NCBI GenBank assembly: GCA_034336665.1
Contig: CM067568.1
Coordinates: 13,859,983-13,923,982, forward strand
Reading direction: 5' to 3'
Length of the DNA stretch: 64,000 nucleotides
Source: Luscinia megarhynchos
Lineage: Eukaryota > Chordata > Aves > Passeriformes > Turdidae
The notes beneath the pieces were generated by a model. The model was given only the letters and a program-made list of their open reading frames with translations. It searched no databases and was not told the DNA's origin. This document shows, piece by piece, positions 55,401 to 64,000 of the stretch. The position numbers and the translations under genes are program-made. Each line of letters opens with the position of its first letter. Within the stretch, counting starts at the first letter, position 1.

Positions 55401-55653
55401 GCAAGCAAATGTCTCCAGCCCTTACTTCATTCTAGCTTTCCCTCAGCATCAGGTCTATGCATAAATTGCAGAAACAGATGTGTAGCTGTATTTGCAAGAA
55501 CATTGAAGTCTCCCATAGGAGATACTTTGTACTTTTACCTTTTTTTCTCTTTTCTTCTTCTTGCCGCCTGAGAAATGCTTGCACTGCTGCAGATTCTACA
55601 CCCTTGACTTTGGGAACTTTCTTGGGAGGACCAACAGCCAAACTGTACCTTTT
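49374..55653 (-). CDS. SPTY2D1: SPT2 chromatin protein domain-containing 1, partial (first coding exon not in view)
   Basis: Nuclear H3-H4 histone chaperone (yeast Spt2 orthologue) that preserves nucleosomes during transcription. Visible exons from the 5' side: 55653-55539, 54099-52504, 51721-51559, 51431-51354, 49470-49374; 2049 bases, 682 residues plus stop. It starts KRYSLAVGPPKK, the second-exon start of the family; the first about 20 residues (MDFREIL type) are missing. The order is a basic coiled region, LNFAELLRLAEKKQYEPVEI, a Ser/Lys-rich middle, fifteen 11-residue Gly-Pro-Arg-Ser units, then the conserved SPT2 C terminus: an acidic run of seven Asp, EPQEEISKHIREIFGYDRK, YKDESDYALRYMESSW and a basic tail KRKRQSKKLR. 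All phases close. Confidence 0.95.
50600..51290 (+). mobile_element. Solo LTR-like element, copy 2, in the last SPTY2D1 intron
   Basis: It shares GAATGCAGGGATT, AATTAAAGCC and TTTTAAGCCACT, and a downstream CTGTACTGGAG, with the element at 41560-42310, in the same order and orientation. It is more diverged; the TATA position reads GAATAAAT. It ends within about 60-100 bases of the SPTY2D1 exon 5 donor and is antisense to the gene. Confidence 0.55.
51354..51431 (-). CDS. SPTY2D1: SPTY2D1 exon 5
   Basis: YKDESDYALRYMESSWREQQ, then KEEARS: SPT2 C-terminal helix contacting H3-H4. It has 78 bases, with split Arg and Ser codons at its ends. Confidence 0.96.
51559..51721 (-). CDS. SPTY2D1: SPTY2D1 exon 4
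   Basis: GRPPISYKRQIEDDDDDDDE (acidic patch), then MDDFIEDEGEPQEEISKHIR and EIFGYDRK, the most conserved part of the family. Confidence 0.97.
52504..54099 (-). CDS. SPTY2D1: SPTY2D1 exon 3 (large exon)
   Basis: 1596 bases, 531 codons. It begins LEERRKKEQLLARRIELKHD, then NFYGYNGVPVEEKSKKR and an acidic Glu/Gln stretch, then LLRLAEKKQYEPVEIK and TAEELREREFLGRK, a Ser/Lys-rich segment, the 11-residue repeat array, and the conserved CTVVSETISSKN and SNGQMNGM before the donor. The GC content rises sharply over the repeats. Confidence 0.96.
52634..53128 (-). repeat. SPTY2D1: In-frame coding minisatellite, fifteen 33-bp units
   Basis: Exactly 495 bases coding fifteen consecutive 11-residue units of the form GPGRPGSSxxx, from GPGHPGGGSSA to GARPG-type variants (GAARPGSGPGT). 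Position 4 is nearly always Arg and position 5 Pro; the last three residues vary. The array is GC- and CpG-rich compared with flanks. The antisense strand stays open across it, a by-product of the 3n unit and lack of AT. Confidence 0.92.
54434..54470. repeat. GA-rich microsatellite
   Basis: AGAGACAGAGAGAGAGAGAG followed by further GA units, in SPTY2D1 intron 2. Confidence 0.8.
54500..55070 (+). mobile_element. Possible LTR-like sequence in SPTY2D1 intron 2
   Basis: It is not alignable to other repeats here. A TATA-like GCCTATAAAGG near 54910, followed by an initiator-like stretch and GGACCCGGCAGCAGG, recalls avian ERV LTRs. No duplication of its ends is visible. Confidence 0.25.
55539..55653 (-). 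CDS. SPTY2D1: SPTY2D1 exon 2 (first one visible)
   Basis: KRYSLAVGPPKKVPKVKGVE, then SAAVQAFLRRQEEEKRKK. Phase 0 at the acceptor TTTGCAG, so it continues a 20-codon first exon further upstream on the - strand. Confidence 0.96.
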
Positions 55654-55799
55654 CTGCAAAGAACAAATAAATATGTCAGAAGAGTTAAGAAATGTAAAAA
55701 TCAGTCTTTAAAACTGAGGAGTTGCATAACAGTCCTGTACTTCCCTTAAGCACAGAGGTGGTACAGAGTAAACAATGAATTCCCACTGAAACTGAGGGT

Positions 55800-56560
55800 T
55801 GTGCTGGATACATTTGACTCACAGTTGTACTTTCAGGCTGATTAAGGAACAACTAGCCCCAAGTCCTTGGGAGAACCTTGCAAGCTAGAAAGTGCCTGGT
55901 CCAAGGGAGGTGTCTTGAAATGTTTTTTGAAAAGTGGTTTCATAACCATCAGAAAAGCAAAATAACTAAAGTCCAGATATCAGCACTAAGATAAGGACAT
56001 CTGTCTTGTCTATACCACTGTCCAGCAGCCAACTACTTCAGCCTATAAATATTGCCATTAAGATAGGTCTGATCTGAGCTCTGCCTGAACTACAGCTTAA
56101 CTGGATACCTGGTGACCCCTTGAGCAGGGATGCCTCTAAGAAATTCCTTATCTGAACTAAGAGATCCTTCCTTACCAAGGTGGAAAGATTCCTTACTCAC
56201 AACAGATCCTCAGTAGGTGACAGAGGATGTTGCATTTAGTATTATGAAACATTACTAATCCATCCACCCCATATTATGGCAAACATTGTATGGATAATTC
56301 CATTAAATATACACCACTGACCAAGCCTGAGACTAAGAATGGATCCAGCCACTCCTAGACTCTAAATCAAGTTTAGAAAGCAAGGAGTCCACTCAGAACC
56401 TTGTGACTCAACAGGACTGTGCTTCTTGCTCTCTGCATTGCCAGTCCCTGAGAATCACTCTAAATGAATGAATTTGATGTCAACATTCTTTTTTTGTATG
56501 TTTCTTCTATTAATTAATAAGATGAACCTTCCATTAAACCTTGCCAAACCACTGTTGAAC
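55800..56560 (+). mobile_element. Possible LTR-like sequence
   Basis: A TATA-like GCCTATAAATATTG at about 56041 lies within unique-looking moderately GC-rich text without reading frames. Similar in character to avian ERV LTRs, but no second copy exists here to confirm. Confidence 0.25.
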
Positions 56561-57224
56561 TCTGTTAAATTCCAGTGAATTGTCAAATTATTATTTTATC
56601 TCAAAATACATTGCTGCCTGTCTTTCGGGTGAGATACATTCCACTCATCCACTACAGGAGCTCACTCAGCCTTTGGAAGGAATGAACAGGAAACCAGAAG
56701 ACAGGTAGGGAAACAAAATGAGTGAAATGCACTGGACTGATAAGGAATGCAATGGCTGTATTAGTAAAGGAATAAATGTATTTCAGTTCAGCCTTAGTCT
56801 TTGACCAAGAACCACCAAAAGCAAACTACAGCCCAAGCTGCCAGAGTCAATTCAATTCCAGACTGCAGGTTTACAGCTCCATTTTTAGCTTGCTTGTTTC
56901 ACTCATTTCAACTTCAGGTTACCTAATTCAGTAAAAATACATAAATCAACTAAAAAAATTGAATTACACCAAAAATTGGAATGGACTTCACCAGCATAAT
57001 TAACAGGCTGATGTAAAACCAACAATACTGATTTTAGCTCCTGCTGGCAGTGACCAACACAATACTGTTGTATGTCAAGGAGTTAGTGATCCACACAGCA
57101 GTTGACCTGAAACTGTGCAGGCCTGCACTCTGCTCATCACCTGAGACCAGTGTGACCTCAGCACTGTGACAGAATACACAGCCCTCACCTGGCAATTACA
57201 GCACTTGCACATACTGTAATTTGC

Positions 57225-57575
57225 CAGGAGATGAGAAGGCTCCAGGGAGATCTTGTTGCAGCCTATCAGTACTGAAAGGGAGCTTATAAGGAAGATGGGG
57301 ACAACTTTTAGCTGGGAGAGTAGCAAGGACAGGGGGTATTAAACTAAAAGAGGGTAGATTCTGACAAGAAGTTGTTTGATGGGAGTGGTGAAACACTGGC
57401 TCAGATTGCCAAGAGAGGCTGTAGACTGCCCATCCCTGGAAACATTCAAGGTCAGGTTGGACAGGGCTCTGGGTGACCTGATCTGTTTAAAGATGTCCCT
57501 GCCCACTGCAGTGGTGCTGGACTAGATCACCTTTAATGGCCCCTCTTCTATGATTCTGTATCTCATATCCTGAGG
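57225..57575 (+). mobile_element. CR1 LINE fragment (3' end)
   Basis: GAGAAGGCTCCAGGGAGATC, AGATGTCCCTGCCCACTGCA, GGACTAGATCACCTTTAATG and terminal TATGATTCTGTATC are CR1 3'-end landmarks. It is the same family and orientation as the LDHA intron copy at 7255-7610. Confidence 0.92.
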
Positions 57576-58679
57576 TGATATATAACATCCTTTTCCTTGG
57601 CAGAGGAAATGATAAATTGTGCTTTTAACTTCCCAGGACATCCTGCAAAAGCTCTAAAGACTGCAACACTGATTACCACAGACAGGATATGCCCAGCTTG
57701 CCATGCCTAAAGCTCTGGGGTTCCAGCAACTGAACAGATGTAAAGTTAGCTATGCTACCTCCTTTTCTGCTTCTCTTATAGCCAATAAATGTTACTTAAA
57801 TCAATGGTAAGTGCCCAAGTGCCTCTTAATGAGTTCTATAACAACCACTTGCCCTAATGTGCTACACCTGTTCAGACACTGCCTTTCACAAATGTACCAG
57901 GGTTGTGCCTAAAACGGAAAAAAAAAATTTTTTTAAACTTCTTCCTACAAACAAAATGCAGAAGAAAAACCAAAGCAATGAGAAAGAGTTGCAAAGATAA
58001 ATACAATGGAAGGCAGTTAAACTCAGAAGCAGAAGGAAAGCAGAATACACCTAGAAACAAAAGAAACCCCAACCCAAAACTGAGCTTTGAGAGTGTGGGT
58101 TTTTTTTTTTATTTCAGAAGTAAGCCAACACATTAAAATCTAAACCAAGATCTCCCATATGAGACATTAAGATTCTCACCAAACGAAAGAGATGTGAAAA
58201 AAAAAGTATCACTAAAGAGCTACACAAGTCAGCATTTCTATAAAAATCTTTCTGTCCTCAAAGAGCCTTGTGAAACTTAACAAAAATAATCAAAATAAAA
58301 TATCTGGTAAGGAAACCTACATCCAAAAGTTTTGGAAGCAATAATCAGGCAGGCTGGCAGCATAGCTCCCTATAAATGTCAATATCACACAATGGAAGCC
58401 TTCATTCTCACTTCTGATTCACTGATCAGCAGCACGTGAATAGATCCTTGGATTACTTTAATTACTAACATGCAAACCCATACATTGAATAAACATGCAC
58501 TAAAGAAGCAAGGTTTGGAGGCTCATTTCTAAACTGCTTATAAAACTGGTTCCAAGAAGGGCAGCTACAATACCAGTCTCCTTGAGCAGTTTCTGAAATG
58601 ACCAGAGCAGAATCACAAAGGTGCACTTTCCACATACGTTGCATATTAAAACCTGCCATGTTGACAGCATAGGGTTAAA

Positions 58680-59195
58680 ATGTTTCTAAAATCATGGGAA
58701 TTGTAGTCAGTAGATTCAGAGGCAGAAAGAAAGGTTGGGTCTGGTAGGTCTGGGAAAGGGATCTTGGCCCTGGGAACAAATGTTGAGCTTTGTCTTTATT
58801 AGAGCACGTGAAATTGCACCTGTGTAATCATCGTATGATAAATGATATGATTGTTAAATGTAATGATTGTTTGGTAATTGCATATAATTATTGTTTAATC
58901 ATAATAAGAATCATGAGAAACAATGTAATCATAAGAATCATGAGAAAGGATGTTTGGGGAACCCGATGAAAATTACAAGAATTCATGCTTGGATCAGATC
59001 AACGTATACAATAGAACAATATGGGTTTAATAATTAATATATAATTATATAACGAAAAGGGTATAAAAACATGTCCATCTCAAATCCATGTGGGAGTCAG
59101 ATTTGGGTTGGTACCCCTGATTCCCAGAGCTCTCCAATAAAAGCACCTGCATATAATCATCCTGTGATTATGTGTTTCAATGCTAACAATGTCAC
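58680..59195 (+). mobile_element. Solo LTR-like element of a different family
   Basis: GGGTATAAAAAC (TATA) at about 59059-59070, AATAAA at 59136-59141, then ATCCTGTGATTATGTGTTTC as U5-like tail: the spacing fits an LTR. The 5' part is AT-rich with internal repeats of ATAAGAATCATGAGAAA. No viral reading frame is present. The ends are approximate. Confidence 0.5.
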
Positions 59196-61506
59196 CTCAT
59201 CACATCAAAGACCAACTACAGCCAAGCTCATTTACTGAGCTTCACCTCTCTGCAAGGAAATTTAGCACAGTCTGAGAACTGATTTTCTCATTTGCACTAA
59301 AAGCATTCCAGGACTTGACAGCTCAGGAGCCCTGTACTGTGATGCAGCACTGCCCTTCAGCTTTTGCTCCAATGTGGCCCATGGCTCTGTGTCCCAAAGA
59401 AATCTACTTTACTCCATTTGAACTGCAACAGAGAGGCAAAGGAATCCACACATTCAGTCAAAATCCTGTCAGAAACAAGTTGAAGCAAATTAGTACCTTA
59501 GAAATTACTTGCAGTACTTTGTAGTATACTCACCTTAGTATAATGATGTCCATGTAAATTATCTTACAAAGTTAAACACGTCATGTTTTGCCATTGGTAA
59601 CCTAATTTGGCAAAGCTTCATTTAATTATTGATTTCAACTGTACCCTCTGTTTTAGAAATTATGTTTAAAAAATTGGGTAGGATTCAAGCACCTTTTCCA
59701 GCCGAAATGATTTTGTGCCTAAGGAGCACCTTTGAAAACTGCTAAACAGCAGGGACAAATGTAGATTGATCTATTCTGTTGGGAAACCTTATAAAGAATT
59801 AAAGTGATGGGGAAGCAGTTTTCAGGCTTTGTTTTGTTGCACTGTGACCAACAGCCCTATCCAGGAGCAGGTTTGTAAAGCAGCTTGACAGATAAGCTCT
59901 TTCCTGACTGCCTCTAACATGACAAATCACACAAAATTTAAATTAAGTCTTCCCATCAGTAGTGTTTCTCAATACTGGGTAACAACTGAAAACACAGCAA
60001 AACAATTCATAAATGAATACCCATTTTCTGTACTATTGCTGACAGAAGTCTTGTTCCCCTTCATTCAGTAACAGCATAAAATAACCTTCTGAAGTGTAGC
60101 CTTTTTAAAAGCACTGAACTGTACACACATTCTACAAACACTAATAAAGCGTTTTATATGCAGTGTAAATAAATGAATATGCACCAGACTGCAGATAAAG
60201 CAGGCAAAATAAGGCAGCACAAGTCACTTTACCATCCAAACAGCAGCTGAACTATTCTGGCTTTTAATGATTGCTAAGTTGGTTAAATCAACAGAGGAAT
60301 AGGAATGTTTAACCTTAGGAAAGAGCAGGTCAAGCTGTTCTCAGAACACTACTGGAGTAGCAAACACTGATTATTTACTCTGAAGTCAGTGATTTCCTTT
60401 AAAACATGGCACATGATTCTGATAGATTTGTAGCTGCTTTGATGTCAGCATTCAAGTACCAAATATTGGACTGTAAAACAATTTATGAAATAATTTTGGC
60501 ACCTAAATGAAGCCCCAAGGGGCTTAGACCAAACACCAGCAGCAGACAGCAATACCAGCAGTAGAATTACCTTTAACAATGGTCAATATTTACACAGGTG
60601 GCAATACAAGATCAATGCAAGTGATCAATTCTGCCAAACCCGATTCTCCAGTGGAGCACCTGTGCAGTTCAGTTATTGCAATGAGCTTGCACATGCAGTG
60701 CAAACAATTCCACTTGTGTCATCCACTGCAGGCAACTTGCAGGGGCTCTCACAGGCTGGGGAGATCATTTTATTTGCTTGTTTTTCACGAGCATGTTACA
60801 ACACTTTACCTGTTCTTCCTTATTTGCCAAGACATGTAACCTTCTCCAATGGGGAGTCCCTGTTTCTCCCTAAATACTCTTCAGGGTATAACTCCCTGAG
60901 AACATCAGGAATGGTTCATCCACCACGAACATCCTTGCCTGTGTCACTCCTCTGGCAATGCCAGTTCCTCAGAAGGCAGCTTTCCACACTGTAAGTGGCC
61001 ATTTGTGTTCACTGCCCAGAGGCCTCTGCCCTTCATCCTGAGCTGGTATTTCCAAAGCTGCTGCTACAGATCCACCGCGGGGTTCCCAGCAGCTGACTCT
61101 GCAGTGAGACTGTCTTAGAATACACACACGATGATTTCTCAACTGCTGCTTTCAATTTCTGGTTGTGACAAAGTAAATAGTAGGTAACAAGCATGTTTAA
61201 ATTTGCTTCACTTCAGGTTCTAACAGCTTCTACTAAGAGAAAGATAAAACGCTCAGCTTATCAGCTCGCACTGTCTCCTCTCCCAAAACCGATTCAACAG
61301 GTTAATACATCTTCCTAAAAAAGCAGAAATGCTTTTCTCACAGTTTTGCATCTGTTGCCGCAACACCCAAGCAGAACCCTTAGCTAGAAAAACACAGATT
61401 TCTTCTATTAAAAGTTGTTTCAAACAAAGGGGTAAAAAAAGAACTGATACTTTATGCTTTCCTTTCTGTAATGGTATTGTGGTCCCCATTTTCATCTGCT
61501 TTTGCC

Positions 61507-61526
61507 AAAAAAAAAAAAAAAAAAAA
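61507..61526. repeat. Poly(A) tract
   Basis: A run of 20 A without a recognisable retroposon body upstream. Confidence 0.8.
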
Positions 61527-62853
61527 GCGACCAGGAATAGGAAAAACCAGACATTTTACTAGTCAGCACTTAAACTTCGACAGTCTGGAACTTTACTATC
61601 AGGTCAGTCAAGTTGAGAGCAAAAGCCCTCCTCACCCCTGCCAACATTTCACATTGTGTATCTTGCAGTTCCTCCCTTGGAGGCTGATGTAATCCAAACC
61701 ATTTTGGGCCCCGTTTTGAAGCAAGTTTTCAGCACACAATAAATGCGCACACATCAACCGATAGGAGTCTGGTCCTACAGCAGCAATTTGCACTTCACAG
61801 CCACTTCACAGCATTCCCATTATTTCTCATGCAGGGCTTCTCTTGCCTGTGGGCAAACGCTCGATAATTTGTAGACTAGAATTCGATGGGCAGGCTCTGT
61901 AAGCCAAAATCCTCTGAACAAACTCTGGGATTCTGTGAAGTGTTTCACTAATACTTAATTCCTCGTGGCTACTTGCATCTGCCAGCTTCACTGGAGGCTG
62001 CTTTCTATCACTCTGGCTTAAAGTGAGACTTCAGAAGTGCTGACGTGGATGATGAGCTCTTTCGGGTTTGCGTCACCTCTTTGTGGTTAAATTGTATCAG
62101 ATTTCTGTAAATTCTGAACACCAAAGTTTCGCCCTCAGTTAAAAGGAATTGGGAGCAATAGGAGGTATTTCTATTGTCACTTATAGTTTATTAGAAACTA
62201 CGGTGAAATAAAAGAATGACTTGGTTCCAACCATCCTCTCGGTTTTCTCTTTTTTAAAGCTACAATAAAATTTCATATTTTAAAGAATGGCTACAATAAA
62301 AATATCTGAAAGTGCTTTGCCACGTCATGTGAAACACGTGGCATAATACAGCATATCAATTTCACTAAAAAAAGTGACACGATCTATTTAAACCTCTCTA
62401 AAATCAACATTACATCTCCTAACTATTATCATGTCTAGTCAAAGCAAGACCACACTGAAAATCTAATGAACTGCTAATATGAACGCAGGTAACAAGATAC
62501 AGCAATGAAACCCCTGTGGAATATTAGAGGATAAAACCTGGGGCTCTACTCAGCAACTGCTGTGAAGATGATTAGCAGCACATCATTAATAGCTTAGACA
62601 GTAGTTCATGTATGTACTGTCTTATTTAGAAACAAAACCTGATGCAACTAACAGGACACCAAAAGGCTGATTTCAGCAATGTTCCTTTTGAATCTGGATT
62701 TCCATAGGGAGATGAACAAGCAGATTTGTTTCTACAGGGACATGATGTAATATCTGCTTTATCCAGCCCTCTCTTTTACAATACAAGGCCACATTATTTC
62801 TTGGAGTTTTTATATAGTTCCCACTTTGAACTAAACATTACCTGTATAATGTG

Positions 62854-62880
62854 TATATATATATATATTTATATATACTT
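62854..62880. repeat. (TA)n microsatellite
   Basis: Alternating T and A with one TTT interruption. Confidence 0.8.
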
Positions 62881-64000
62881 TGAATATACACTACTTGTTC
62901 ATGTCACTGTTTTTCATTACAAAGGGCATGGAATATTTAGTTAGGTGCACTGTAAAGTTTAAAACAGAGAAATACAGAGGATATGCTCATTAATGCAGGA
63001 ACTAACATTTATGGAAACCTGGTAATTTTATATACCAGTAAATGTGCAATTAGTCTATATGGTGTTTTTAATAAAAGTATTTAAATAATTATATTCTTCT
63101 TATATAAACACACTTAATGTACTAGCTTTAACACAGTAGAGTTGTTTAGATGTCCAGTGATTGTAAAATCTCCATGGGCTCTCTTTTAAAGCCCAGCAGC
63201 TGCAAATAGCTTCAAGCAGTGCCAAGTGCAGCTCTGCTTTTGCTCAGACTGGGGCCAACTTCAGAGTTAAAAGCTGTACCAGCAATGTGCTAAACCAAAC
63301 TATTTCAACCATGGATTCAATTGCACTCTCACTCCATGAGTTAATCAGGAATTAGCAAATCTTAATTCTGCCTTTTCTGAAATGAGTAGCTAAACTCTCA
63401 TCCATTGCACAACAAGTAGGATCCCCTCCCTCCACCATCACATCCGCAATGGAGAATAGGGCAGATGTTTCATCAACTCATCCTCATCATGGCTTGAAAC
63501 TACTTGTGACAAAAAAAAGTAGAGGCACACACAGTAAAGCTGCATGGGGAAACTGAGAATGTAAAGAGAAGGTTTAAACATCTAAAATAAGAATTAAAAT
63601 AACCTAGTGACAACTTAGTGAAACAGCTTAAGACTGATCAAATGGACATCTAAATATACTGAAGTATTTCTAGATAATTTGTATTACTTACGTTATGAAC
63701 CAGATTCCTATGTAGAGTCAGAGACAAATTAAACATGCCTAAATAGAAAAAAGTGGATTTTATAGGATTTTAAACCCACAATGGAATCCGATTAATTTCA
63801 CATCTACCATATGGTTGGTACATATTATCAACTGGTCATGCTATTAGTGAACATTACCAAAGTTTTATTAATGATACAAGAGACACTGATATTTACTAGT
63901 TCTGACAGCACCAAAATGAAGAGACTGCATAATTGAGAATATGGTTTTTTTTCTGGTTTTCCAACAGCTTTTTGCTAAAAAAAAACTACCTCTCATTTAC

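Larger units (their letters stand above)
55654..64000. other. SPTY2D1 first intron (presumed), no exon recognised
   Basis: No CpG island and no sequence matching the expected MDFREIL-type first exon were found to the end of the window, so the intron is longer than 8.3 kb. It contains a CR1 fragment, LTR-like sequence, a 20-A run (61507-61526) and a TA microsatellite (62854-62868). Confidence 0.6.

Overview
The window is nuclear DNA of a vertebrate, almost certainly a bird. It has intron-rich genes with GT-AG splice sites, CpG-island promoters, several 5'-truncated CR1 LINE fragments (the main avian retrotransposon), and proteins close to the avian or mammalian forms. The species cannot be named from the sequence; the number of solitary LTR-like elements would suit a songbird, but that is inference. 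I placed exons by translating each segment and matching splice sites and codon phase.

Layout. Positions 1-3400 hold no gene I recognise. LDHA (lactate dehydrogenase A) runs on the + strand from a CpG-rich promoter at 3.5-3.85 kb to its poly(A) signal at 10.49 kb; its CDS closes exactly at 331 codons plus stop. TSG101 (ESCRT-I subunit) runs on the - strand from 28.88 kb to 10.95 kb and meets LDHA tail to tail with only about 0.45 kb between the 3' ends. UEVLD (a UEV domain joined to a lactate/malate dehydrogenase-like domain) is next on the - strand, 41.37-30.73 kb, with 12 coding exons and 478 codons. SPTY2D1 (the SPT2 H3-H4 histone chaperone) is on the - strand from 55.65 kb to 49.37 kb. Its first coding exon is not visible and probably lies beyond 64 kb, so it is partial. 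Positions 41.5-49.4 kb and 55.7-64 kb are intergenic or intronic DNA with LTR-like and CR1 repeats.

How the genes relate. UEVLD is a mosaic of its two neighbours' families: exons 1-4 reproduce the sizes and phases of TSG101 exons 1-4, and exons 6-12 reproduce those of LDHA exons 2-8. Both ancestral gene types and their chimera therefore sit within 40 kb. The UEVLD dehydrogenase half keeps the Rossmann glycine motif but has lost the catalytic histidine and the substrate-loop arginine.

Main points for a second look: a one-base expansion in a G run that frameshifts TSG101 exon 5, and an unannotated 32-bp exon-like segment in the next intron whose inclusion would restore the frame; a GC-AG intron in LDHA; a perfect-length array of fifteen 33-bp units coding a Gly/Pro/Arg/Ser repeat in SPTY2D1; an inverted pair of hypoxia-response cores in the LDHA promoter; and two copies of one LTR family, one next to the UEVLD promoter and one next to an SPTY2D1 splice donor. 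I saw no operon, CRISPR array, tRNA, rRNA or wholly unknown system; this is a conserved vertebrate locus.
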